A stretch of DNA of 10,046 nt from Spirochaetota bacterium (GCA_009908735.1 JAAAOR010000038.1:1-10046); one strand, 5' to 3'. Shown: positions 1 through 5,958, counted from the first letter of the stretch. A program made the numbers and translations. Notes: generated by a model not told the origin, from the sequence alone.

Positions 1-2280
1 GCCGAGCCAGGCCCGGGTGTGGGCGGTGTCGCCTACTCCCGCGCCGCAGTCGGTGAGTCCGCCGGCGGCGCGTACCTCGATGGAAGTCTCGAGGACGCCT
101 ACCGGGTCTGCCTGTGGTCCTCTCTCGCCAGCCGTGTCCTCGGTGAGCTTGCAACCGACGTCGTAGCCAATCGTGATGCTCTGTATCGCGCCGCCGCCGC
201 GGTACCCTTCGAGGAGTATTTCGACCTCGACCACACGTTTGCTGTGTTCGGCCACAGCGCGCACCGTGAGTTTAACGATTCCCGACTTGCCTTTCTCGTG
301 ATCAAGGATGCGATAGCCGACAGATTTCGCGAACGCTTCGGCCGCCGGCCCTCGGTCGATACCGAACGCCCCGAGGTTCGCATCAACCTGCATCTTACCG
401 AATCACGCATGCGGCTCTACGTCGATTTTTCCGGTGAGAGTCTTCACAAGCGCGGCTATCGGCGGGTCGCGAGCGCGGCGCCCCTGCGCGAGAATACCGC
501 CGCCGCGGTGCTCGATCGCGCGGGGTGGGGCACGGCCCTCGCGGCATGGCGGCGGGGCGAGGGACCGCAGCCCGTTCTTGCGGATCCCATGTGCGGCTCG
601 GGGACGATAGCCATCGAGGCCGCGCGACAGGCCATCGACATGGCGCCCGGCGCGGACCGGACCGACTTCGGATTCGTTCGCCTCCGCGGTTACGATGAAG
701 CGGCATGGCGACGCCTTCAGGAGGAAGCGGTTGAGCGCCTCAAGCGCGGGCGTGAGGCGTGGAGAGCTGCCGACGGGCGGATCTGGGCCTCGGATGTCGA
801 CCCTGCCGCGGTGGAAGCGACCCGGTCCAACGGCGAAGCCGCCGGAGTCTCGGACATTCTCACAATCGAGGTTGCGGATTTTACCCGTCTGCGCCGCGGC
901 GCGATCCTCGGTGCGCTCAACAAAAGCTTCGACTCGGATGACACTGCAGGCAGTCTCATTGTCACCAATCCGCCCTACGGACACCGACTCGCCGGCGAGG
1001 GGCAGGTGCACGGACGGCTCGGTAAGTGGCTTGCCGAGCGCTTCACCGGCTTCCGCGCGGCCGTGCTCGCAGATTCGAAGGAGCAAGCACGGGAGCTCGG
1101 GTTGCGTGCCGATCGCCTGTATTCGCTCCACAACGGGAACCTCAAGGTAGTGCTCGCGGTGCTCTCCCTCGATGAGTCAAACCGCTATCGCGCCGCGGGA
1201 GATCGGGGCAGGGCCGGAGGCCACAGCGCCGCCGGCCATAGTGCCGAAGGCCGCTACGCTGCCGGCGGTGGCGGCGAGCCGGTGGAACGCAGGCCCGCGA
1301 CATCAGTTGACGAGACCCGCGGCATCGAGTCGATCATCAACCGGCTTCGAAAGAACCGCCGTGCGCTCAAGCGCTTCCTCGTTCGAGAAGCGGTGACCTG
1401 CTACCGGCTCTATGATGCCGACATCCCTCAGTACGCCGCCGCAGTCGACGTGTACGCCGACCGTGAGAAAACGACGCGCGCGGTGGTGCAGGAGTACGCG
1501 CCGCCGGCCACGGTCGACGAGCACGCGGCGGTTGAACGCTTCTCCGAGCTCGTCGGGGCGGTACGGTCCTTTCTCGAGATCGGACCGGAGGCGGTGTTCA
1601 CCCGCGAGCGTCGCCGCCAGCGCGGTGCCGAGCAATACCGCCCTCGGGCGACCGGCGGGTCGGTCACGGCTGTTGTGGAGGAGGACGGCTTACTGTTCGA
1701 GGTCAACTTCACCGACTACCTCGACGTGGGCCTCTTTCTCGACCATCGGCTCGTCCGGCGCAGGATTCGTGAGCGTGCCGAGGGAACTCGGTTTCTCAAC
1801 CTGTTTGCCTATACCTGTGCGGCAACCGTCCACGCTGCCGCGGGTAGCGCTTCGCGAACGGTCTCGGTGGATACCTCCCATTCCTACCTCGAGTGGGGAA
1901 AGCGCAATCTCGGCCTTAATGGCATCGGCGGGCCCGCCCACGAGATCGTCCGCGCAGATAGTCTGACGTTCCTCCGTCGCGGGAGGGATGTGTTCGACCT
2001 CATGCTGATAGACCCGCCCTCGTTCTCCAACAGCAAAAGCCGAGATGTTGATTTCGACGTCCAACGCGATCACGTCGAGCTCCTACGCGCCGCGTTGTCC
2101 CGTCTTGCGCCGGGCGGAAGCGTTTACTTCTCCGCAAACCTGCGATCATTCTCTCTCTCCGATGAAGTCAGCGGGATGGCGGAGGTAACGGATCTCTCGG
2201 AGGACACGCTTCCCCCGGACTTTGCGCGCAGTGCCGGGCGGCGGAACGTGTACCGCCTTGAGAAGGAGGCAAACCGGTGA
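1..2280 (+). CDS. rlmL: Bifunctional 23S rRNA methyltransferase RlmKL, 5' end outside window
   Basis: Fused enzyme that in E. coli methylates 23S rRNA at G2445 (m2G, RlmL half) and G2069 (m7G, RlmK half), using S-adenosylmethionine. The frame is open from base 1, and a GTG at 19 falls inside the conserved N-terminal region, so about 20-40 residues are missing upstream. Numbering from the GTG: a THUMP RNA-binding region lies near residues 20-140; the first methyltransferase has the SAM-binding motif DPMCGSGT (189-196) and the catalytic NPPY (317-320); a low-complexity Gly/Ala/His/Arg linker spans roughly 395-437; the second methyltransferase begins near ESIINRLRKNRRALKRFL and carries NLFAYTC and DPPSF (665-669). 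The C-terminus ends in the expected DFAR...NVYRL style, so the 3' end is complete. Its stop overlaps the MFS start. Assignment is from motifs and domain order; the exact target bases are carried over from E. coli. Confidence 0.93.
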   Translation, partial: AEPGPGVGGVAYSRAAVGESAGGAYLDGSLEDAYRVCLWSSLASRVLGELATDVVANRDALYRAAAAVPFEEYFDLDHTFAVFGHSAHREFNDSRLAFLVIKDAIADRFRERFGRRPSVDTERPEVRINLHLTESRMRLYVDFSGESLHKRGYRRVASAAPLRENTAAAVLDRAGWGTALAAWRRGEGPQPVLADPMCGSGTIAIEAARQAIDMAPGADRTDFGFVRLRGYDEAAWRRLQEEAVERLKRGREAWRAADGRIWASDVDPAAVEATRSNGEAAGVSDILTIEVADFTRLRRGAILGALNKSFDSDDTAGSLIVTNPPYGHRLAGEGQVHGRLGKWLAERFTGFRAAVLADSKEQARELGLRADRLYSLHNGNLKVVLAVLSLDESNRYRAAGDRGRAGGHSAAGHSAEGRYAAGGGGEPVERRPATSVDETRGIESIINRLRKNRRALKRFLVREAVTCYRLYDADIPQYAAAVDVYADREKTTRAVVQEYAPPATVDEHAAVERFSELVGAVRSFLEIGPEAVFTRERRRQRGAEQYRPRATGGSVTAVVEEDGLLFEVNFTDYLDVGLFLDHRLVRRRIRERAEGTRFLNLFAYTCAATVHAAAGSASRTVSVDTSHSYLEWGKRNLGLNGIGGPAHEIVRADSLTFLRRGRDVFDLMLIDPPSFSNSKSRDVDFDVQRDHVELLRAALSRLAPGGSVYFSANLRSFSLSDEVSGMAEVTDLSEDTLPPDFARSAGRRNVYRLEKEANR
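2263..2269 (+). promoter_or_regulatory. Ribosome binding site fixing the GTG start of the MFS gene
   Basis: AAGGAGG inside the last codons of rlmL, seven bases before the GTG at 2277. It is a near-perfect Shine-Dalgarno sequence and supports a GTG start that overlaps the rlmL stop codon as GTGA. Confidence 0.8.
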
Positions 2281-3437
2281 ATCAGTCCGCGGCTCGTTTC
2301 CCGCTGGCCTCGGCGTTACTCCTGGTCAGTGTATTCTTCCTGACGTTCATCTCTCGCACCATTCTGTCTCCCCTGCTGTTGTCCATCGAGGCGGACCTCG
2401 GCGTGTCCCATGCGGTAGCGGGGTCCTTCTTTCTCGTGATTTCGGTAGGGCTCATGGTGACCATGCTCTCCTCGGGATTCCTGTCGCAGCGGCTCAACCA
2501 TCACCAGACCATTTCGGTCGCCGTGGGTCTTGCCGGCGTGGGGCTCTTGATCCTTTCTTCGAGCATTGCCCTGGGCTGGTTCCGCCTCGGGCTCCTGCTC
2601 CTCGGGGCGGGGGCCGGCCTGTATCTGCCGTCGGGTATCGCTACGCTGACCGATGTGACCCCTCCCAAACAGTGGGGCAGCGCCATAGCTCTTCACGAGC
2701 TGGGTCCCATCCTGGGCCTGGCCGCCGGTCCGCTTCTGGCGGAGCTGGTGCTGCGGGTCGCCTCGTGGCGTGCGCTGCTGGCCGCAATCGGCGCCGTCTC
2801 CATCATCATGGCGCTCGTATTCGCGCGCTTCGGCGCGGGCGGTCGCTTCCACGGTGAGCCTCCTCGTTGGTCCGCCTTGGGCAAGCTAGTGGTGATGCGA
2901 AGATTCTGGGTGATCGCCTTTTTCTTCATCATGGCGATAGGGCTGGAGCTCGGCGTGTACTCGATGCTTCCTACATACCTGGTTGTAGAACGAGGCATGG
3001 AGCAGTCGCTGGTAAACTCGATCGTGAGCACGTCCCGGCTGACAGCACTTTTTGTGGTCTTTCTGGCAGGCTGGCTTTCGGATCACCTCGGCGTGCAGCG
3101 CGTCCTCGGCGTTGTCGCGGTTGCCGCCGGGGCAACAACCGCGCTCATCGGTTTCACTGAGGGGCTGATTCTCGTTGTCGCTGTCTACCTCCAGCCGATG
3201 TTCATATCCGCGTTCTTCCCGGCCGGGCTCAGCGCCCTGGCCGGAGTGAGCACTCCCGAGCGGCGCAACCTGGCGGTCTCCGTGGTGATACCGCTGGCCT
3301 ATCTTTTCGGCGCCGGGGCGTTTCCGGCCATTCTCGGCAGACTTGCAGAGACGGGAGCCTCCGGCACCGGATTCATCGCCATCGGTGCGCTCATGGCCGC
3401 CGGCGCGCTTGTGGCGCCCTACGCTACGAGCCGCTGA
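2277..3437 (+). CDS. Major facilitator superfamily (MFS) transporter
   Basis: Predicted inner-membrane transporter of 386 residues, typical for a 12-helix MFS protein. Nearly the whole chain is hydrophobic segments separated by short charged loops. The loop after helix 2 is a degenerate MFS motif A (GFLSQRLNHHQT), and the equivalent loop in the second half is better kept (GWLSDHLGVQRVL). ALHELGPILGLAAGPLLAEL resembles the glycine-rich motif C of helix 5, a feature of antiporters and exporters. The longest internal loop (about residues 185-205) separates the two six-helix halves. The GTG start follows a strong ribosome site and overlaps the rlmL stop, so translation is probably coupled. Its 3' end overlaps the convergent flavodoxin-like gene by 14 bases. 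The substrate cannot be told; an RNA modification enzyme next door gives no hint. Confidence 0.88.
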   Translation: MNQSAARFPLASALLLVSVFFLTFISRTILSPLLLSIEADLGVSHAVAGSFFLVISVGLMVTMLSSGFLSQRLNHHQTISVAVGLAGVGLLILSSSIALGWFRLGLLLLGAGAGLYLPSGIATLTDVTPPKQWGSAIALHELGPILGLAAGPLLAELVLRVASWRALLAAIGAVSIIMALVFARFGAGGRFHGEPPRWSALGKLVVMRRFWVIAFFFIMAIGLELGVYSMLPTYLVVERGMEQSLVNSIVSTSRLTALFVVFLAGWLSDHLGVQRVLGVVAVAAGATTALIGFTEGLILVVAVYLQPMFISAFFPAGLSALAGVSTPERRNLAVSVVIPLAYLFGAGAFPAILGRLAETGASGTGFIAIGALMAAGALVAPYATSR

Positions 3438-3876
3438 GGCGTTTGGTGAGTTCGTCGAGCTCCGACTTATAGGAGGAGAGATCGTTCAGGCGGGTGGTGC
3501 CCCTCGGAAGCTTGAGCTGCAGCATCTCATCCGCGCGTGCCCGTGCACGCTTGTTTCGGTTCCCCTGATTTATGCTTATGAGCTTCACATGACGCGGCGA
3601 GTATTCCTCGAGGTAGGTGTTGACCGCACCCGGCAGCTGCGTTGCCCAGACCGGCGCGCAGAGAACGAGAAGCTCGGCGTTACGGTCTTCATCGGGCATG
3701 GCTTCGATCGAGGGCTTCCGACCGAGCATCGTGCCGAACACGGCGCGTACAATCCCGTCCCGGTTGCCGGTGCGTCCGGCCTCGACGATTTCCCGTGCTT
3801 CCAGTCCGAGACGTTCCGCCATGTATTCGGCGGCGAGGCGATTGTTTCCCGTGCGAGAGTAGTAGCGGATGATCAC
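3424..3876 (-). CDS. Flavodoxin-like protein
   Basis: A 150-residue single-domain protein with the flavodoxin fold signature. Strand 1 is followed by a phosphate-binding loop, YYSRTGNNRLAA (residues 5-16), equivalent to the flavodoxin T/S-x-T-G-N loop that holds FMN phosphate. Residues 68-89 (ELLVLCAPVWATQLPGAVNTYL) match the strand and aromatic-containing loop usual in flavodoxin-family quinone reductases and flavodoxins. It likely binds FMN and transfers electrons in the cytoplasm; the partner is unknown. Translation starts at GTG (3876-3874) with AAGGAG six bases upstream. It is on its own transcription unit, convergent with the MFS gene. At 150 residues it is close to short-chain flavodoxins in length. 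The C-terminal third is basic and less typical, so it could be a diverged family member rather than a classical flavodoxin. Confidence 0.8.
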   Translation of the reverse strand: MIIRYYSRTGNNRLAAEYMAERLGLEAREIVEAGRTGNRDGIVRAVFGTMLGRKPSIEAMPDEDRNAELLVLCAPVWATQLPGAVNTYLEEYSPRHVKLISINQGNRNKRARARADEMLQLKLPRGTTRLNDLSSYKSELDELTKRLSGS

Positions 3877-3882
3877 TTGAGA

Positions 3883-3888
3883 CTCCTT
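3883..3888 (-). promoter_or_regulatory. Ribosome binding site of the flavodoxin-like gene
   Basis: AAGGAG read on the minus strand, six bases before the GTG codon at 3876-3874. It decides the GTG start. Confidence 0.75.
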
Positions 3889-3901
3889 GCTCTTGTGTCG
3901 G

Positions 3902-3916
3902 CTCGACTCGGTCGAG
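3902..3916. promoter_or_regulatory. Inverted repeat upstream of the flavodoxin-like gene, possible operator
   Basis: CTCGAC-N3-GTCGAG, perfect six-base arms around a three-base centre, 26-40 bases upstream of the flavodoxin-like start. Its position is compatible with an operator or a 5'-leader hairpin. Nothing identifies a cognate regulator, and short palindromes are frequent in GC-rich DNA. Confidence 0.3.
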
Positions 3917-3978
3917 TTCTTCTCCCCATCTTAGGCCTCATTTCCCTCGGATAGAAGGGGAAAATCAGGGCTGTCGCT

Positions 3979-4005
3979 GTAGACGGAAGCTACCGGGGCG
4001 GTTCA
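3979..4005. repeat. Orphan IS3-family terminal inverted repeat (IS remnant)
   Basis: Read on the minus strand from 4005, this begins TGAACCGCCCCGGT, identical over 14 bases to the left tip of the IS at 4292. It matches 18 of the first 20 bases of that tip (TGAACCGCCCCGGTNNCTTC). The tip points right, towards the intact element's left end, with 286 bases between. No transposase sequence lies on its inner side, since the flavodoxin-like gene starts about 100 bases away. It is best read as the last scrap of a second, related IS copy, or the product of a rearrangement using IS ends. Confidence 0.6.
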
Positions 4006-4137
4006 GTCTCCAATGACTCGCTCCTCGGCGAGAGCGTCCTCAGAGTCCGAGAGCTGACCCATGCTCAGCCGCGCGGGTTCTTCGGTGGAGTTTTGCTCGA
4101 GTTTGTTGCCGTTGACCATCGCACGGTACCGTCGCAT
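4003..4137 (-). CDS. Unidentified small open reading frame (44 aa), possibly a gene fragment
   Basis: Begins ATG CGA CGG TAC and would give a hydrophilic, acidic-ended peptide (MRRYRAMVNGNKLEQ...EERVIGD). I do not recognise it. The same frame is open upstream to 4206, adding residues such as RRVFWTLYQTGCLE, so the ATG may lie inside a longer, truncated gene. There is no good ribosome site before the ATG. The stop codon TGA is the first three bases of the orphan IS tip, so the true C-terminus may have been removed by IS insertion. It could be coding by chance; the residue mix looks protein-like but that is a weak argument. Confidence 0.25.
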   Translation of the reverse strand: MRRYRAMVNGNKLEQNSTEEPARLSMGQLSDSEDALAEERVIGD

Positions 4138-4291
4138 CTCAAGACATCCCGTCTGGTAGAGTGTCCAGAAAACACGTCTCGAAAACTGTACTCTCCAGGA
4201 AGGGCGTCAAGAGGCTTTTGCACTCCGATTCGGTGTTTTTAGGGGCTGCAGAAAGGTGTGCCTTTTTGGACCCGTGCCGGCGGGCTCGGAG

Positions 4292-4318
4292 TGAACCGCC
4301 CCGGTTTCTTCGGAGACC
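4292..4318. repeat. Left terminal inverted repeat of the IS3-family element
   Basis: Starts TGAACCGCCCCGG and ends GGAGACC. Compared with the right repeat it differs at six of 27 positions, all transitions. It lies downstream of the transposase, whose stop codon (TAA, 4324-4322) is four bases inside it. Confidence 0.85.
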
Positions 4319-4321
4319 GTT

Positions 4322-5536
4322 TTAGTTGAGTCCAGCCACCATGGCTGGAGCTTTCACCCGACTGTAGTATACACGCTCGAACTCAGCTGGAGGAATATCT
4401 CCGATTGGTCCGAGTAGCCTCCGGTTGTTGAACCAGTCCACCCACTCGAGGGTGGCATACTCCACCGCTTCCAGAGTCCGCCACGGACCGCGGGGCCGGA
4501 TCACTTCGGTCTTGTACAGCCCGATGATCGACTCGGCCATCGCGTTGTCGTAGGAGTCGCCGACGCTTCCCACCGAGGGTTCGATGCCTTCCTCGGCCAG
4601 CCGTCCGGTGTAGCGAACCGACAGGTACTGACTTCCACGATTGCTGTGATGGATCAGCTTGCCACTCAGATCGCGAGCCCAGATTGCCTGCTCCAGCGCG
4701 TCCAGCGTCAGCTCCGCGCTCATCGTTGTGGCCACCCGCCGGCCGGCGATCATCCGGGCGAACACGTTGATCACAAACGCGACGTAGACCCAGCCGCTGC
4801 ATGTGGCCACGAAGTTGAAGTCCGCGATCCACAGCTGGTTGGGGCGGGTTGCGACGAACTCCCGATTCACCAGGTCTGCTGGTCGTCCATCGTTGCTTCC
4901 GGCCACGGTCGTCGTGGGACTCCTGCGGCCCCTCACGACACCTCTGAGGCCCATCTGAGCCATCAGGCGGGCCACGGCGCACCGCGCCACCACCAGGCCC
5001 TCACGGCGCAGCTGGAGCCACACCTTGCGTGCCCCATAGACGCGGCGGATCTCCTCCGCAAAAAACGCGTCTCGCCGCGCTCGCAACGGTAACCGAGCAG
5101 CGTCACCTTCGCGTGCCTTGTGCTCGTAGTCGGTCGACGGAGCTCTTGACGTATCACCGTCCAGATCGGCTCGACTCCGTGCTCCTGGCGGTGGTCGTCG
5201 ATGAACCTGGTCATCGCTTCGGTGGGCCGGTCTCCTCGACGCCTGTGCGAAATATGCGCTCGCCTTTCGCAGGATCTCGTTCGCTCGCCTGAGCTCCCGG
5301 TTCTCCCGCTCAAGATCCTTCATCCGGCCCCGCTCGTCGGTGGTAAGTCCTCCACGCATCCCGGCATCCCGCTCGGCCTGGCGGACCCACTTGCAAAGCG
5401 CCTCACTCGAACAGCCAACCTTATGCGCGATCGACGTGATCGCCGCCCACTGCGATTCGTGCTCGTCTTGGTGATCGAGCACCAGCCGCACCGCTCGCTC
5501 CCGTACCTCAATTGGGTACCTTGCCTGACTTCCCAT
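4322..5536 (-). pseudogene. IS3-family transposase OrfA/OrfB, frameshifted and catalytically altered
   Basis: The frame from ATG 5536 is open for 404 codons but is not a sound OrfAB fusion. Residues 1-99 are OrfA: an IS3-type helix-turn-helix (VRERAVRLVL...ALCKWVRQAE) and a leucine-zipper-like coiled coil (DLERENRELRRANEILRKASAYFAQA). Residues 100 to about 133 are Arg/Pro-rich and do not resemble transposase. The real OrfB start, ATG at 5214 (MTRFIDDHRQEHGVEPIW...), lies in another frame until about 5150. From about residue 134 the first frame again encodes OrfB (APSTDYEHKA...). The rve domain has D239 (WIADFNFV) and E335 (DNAMAES), but the second acidic residue is Asn299 in HHSNRGSQY, where the family has HHSDRGSQY. 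The spacing of 35 residues before the Glu is retained. EEIRRVYGARKVW appears to lack about seven residues usual between RRV and YGARKVW. The family comparison is from memory. Confidence 0.85.
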
Positions 5537-5559
5537 AGCACCATCCTCTCACAGGTTTT

Positions 5560-5586
5560 GGTCTCCGGGAAAGTCGGGGTGGTTCA
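5560..5586. repeat. Right terminal inverted repeat of the IS3-family element
   Basis: On the minus strand it reads TGAACCACCCCGACTTTCCC followed by GGAGACC. It precedes the transposase ATG (5536) by about 24 bases. Its first three bases, TGA, supply the stop codon of the truncated recombinase frame. Confidence 0.85.
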
Positions 5587-5748
5587 TGCTGGCGCGCCTG
5601 CCAGGGTTTGTTCCAATGTTTTCCCAAAACCAGGCCTCAGAGAAAAGCGTCTTTGCCGCTTCTTGCGCGTGCCGTCGATGTTGACCGTGAAGTAGTAGAC
5701 GCCTTTGCGGTCGTCTCTCTTGTACGGTTCCGGGTACTTCTTTTTCAT
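5584..5748 (-). pseudogene. Tyrosine recombinase (phage-type integrase), N-terminal fragment cut off by the IS
   Basis: ATG at 5748-5746 follows a good ribosome site, GAGGTGG, five bases upstream. The 54 codons run MKKKYPEPYKRDDRKGVYYF onward and include FTVNIDGTRKKRQRRF. Short beta-strand stretches separated by basic turns are typical of the arm-DNA-binding domain at the start of phage and island integrases. The core-binding and catalytic domains (RHRY residues) are absent, and the frame ends exactly at the TGA of the IS tip. After RRRF the fit to integrases weakens, so a small frameshift may also be present. It reads away from the 3' end of the adjacent tRNA-Asn, the standard arrangement for an integrase beside its attachment site. 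No remaining part of the gene is visible on the far side of the IS. Identification rests on the short N-terminus and the context. Confidence 0.55.
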
Positions 5749-5767
5749 GGGTGCCACCTCGCGTCGC

Positions 5768-5786
5768 TGCGACCCAAGTGCGACCC
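5768..5786. repeat. Two direct 8-base repeats upstream of the recombinase fragment
   Basis: TGCGACCC occurs at 5768-5775 and 5779-5786, spaced 11 bases start to start, about one helical turn. The pair lies between the tRNA terminator and the recombinase ribosome site. Closely spaced repeats next to an attachment site can be integrase arm-type or excisionase sites, or an operator for the recombinase gene. This role is inferred from position only. Confidence 0.35.
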
Positions 5787-5804
5787 GGGAAGCCTTGTAA
5801 GCCT

Positions 5805-5836
5805 CAAAAAAGAACGCCCCGGAGTGCTCCGGGGCG
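5805..5836 (-). terminator. Intrinsic terminator after tRNA-Asn
   Basis: On the minus strand, a G+C-rich inverted repeat (CGCCCCGGAG / CTCCGGGGCG, nine base pairs around a four-base loop) is followed by TTCTTTTTT. It lies about 30 bases past the tRNA 3' end and is a textbook rho-independent terminator. Confidence 0.92.
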
Positions 5837-5865
5837 CTAATTCCTTACATCGTTGGCAGTAAAAG

Positions 5866-5938
5866 CTCCCCCGGTTGGACTCGAACCAACGACATAGTGG
5901 TTAACAGCCACTCGCTCTACCGGCTGAGCTACAGGGGA
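5866..5938 (-). tRNA. tRNA-Asn, anticodon GTT
   Basis: Seventy-three bases that fold as a standard cloverleaf: acceptor TCCCCTG with CGGGGGA (one G-T pair), D arm GCTC/GAGC, anticodon stem AGTGG/CCACT around the loop CTGTTAA, variable loop ATGTC, T stem GTTGG/CCAAC around TTCGAGT, and discriminator G at 5866. The anticodon GTT (5905-5903) reads asparagine codons AAC and AAT. The 3' CCA is not encoded, since the next bases are CTTT, so it must be added by the CCA enzyme. The gene is transcribed alone from its own promoter and ends at a strong terminator. The recombinase fragment downstream suggests its 3' half served as an integration site. Confidence 0.97.
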
Positions 5939-5958
5939 ATGCATTGAATGCGACCAGA

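Larger units (their letters stand above)
3877..4291. other. Gene-poor stretch between the flavodoxin-like gene and the IS
   Basis: This 415-base stretch has no confident gene. From left to right it holds the upstream region of the flavodoxin-like gene (3877 to about 3960), an orphan insertion-sequence tip (3979-4005), then 286 bases (4006-4291) between that tip and the left end of the IS. The 286-base part carries an unidentified small open frame on the minus strand (4003-4137). The frame stays open upstream to 4206, where an in-frame TGA sits at 4207-4209. Base composition in 4140-4270 is visibly more A/T-rich than in the surrounding genes, which fits acquired or eroded DNA. Confidence 0.6.
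4292..5586 (-). mobile_element. IS3-family insertion sequence (IS6110-like ends), decayed
   Basis: A 1295-base element bounded by imperfect terminal inverted repeats that match at 21 of 27 positions. It contains one orfA/orfB transposase region on the minus strand. The tips start TGAACC and keep GGAGACC at positions 21-27, the pattern known from IS6110 and related members of the IS51 group. The transposase has an IS3-type helix-turn-helix OrfA and an rve-type DDE OrfB. The bases flanking the tips (GAG on the left, TGC on the right) do not form the 3-4 base target duplication normal for the family. This suggests later deletion or recombination at one end. It interrupts a tyrosine recombinase gene on the right. 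The transposase carries a catalytic substitution and apparent frameshifts, so the element is probably immobile on its own. Confidence 0.88.

Noticed and set aside
19..21. GTG as the start codon of rlmL
   Set aside because: The frame is open to base 1, and the residues after the GTG already match the middle of the N-terminal region; family members have more residues before this point.
403..1131. A 242-codon minus-strand frame in rlmL
   Set aside because: It is antisense to strongly conserved methyltransferase motifs and arises from high GC content.
3343..3954. A 203-codon plus-strand frame
   Set aside because: It lies antisense to the flavodoxin-like gene, which has a recognisable phosphate loop and a ribosome site; the plus-strand product has no recognisable domain.
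3941..3963. Terminator-like hairpin TTTCCC / GGGAAA
   Set aside because: Only six pairs around an eleven-base loop, no T tract in either direction, and no gene ending nearby.
3990..4020. Second copy of the tRNA-Asn 3' end as the far attachment site
   Set aside because: GCTACCGGGGCGGTTC superficially resembles the tRNA end, but it does not match base by base and is instead an IS tip.
4963..5313. Separate 116-codon minus-strand gene within the IS
   Set aside because: Only its middle (from ATG 5214 to about 5150) is meaningful, as the displaced N-terminus of OrfB; the rest is out-of-frame noise.
4322..5536. Functional single-frame OrfAB fusion transposase
   Set aside because: The central residues do not resemble transposase, the true OrfB start is in another frame, and the second catalytic Asp is Asn.
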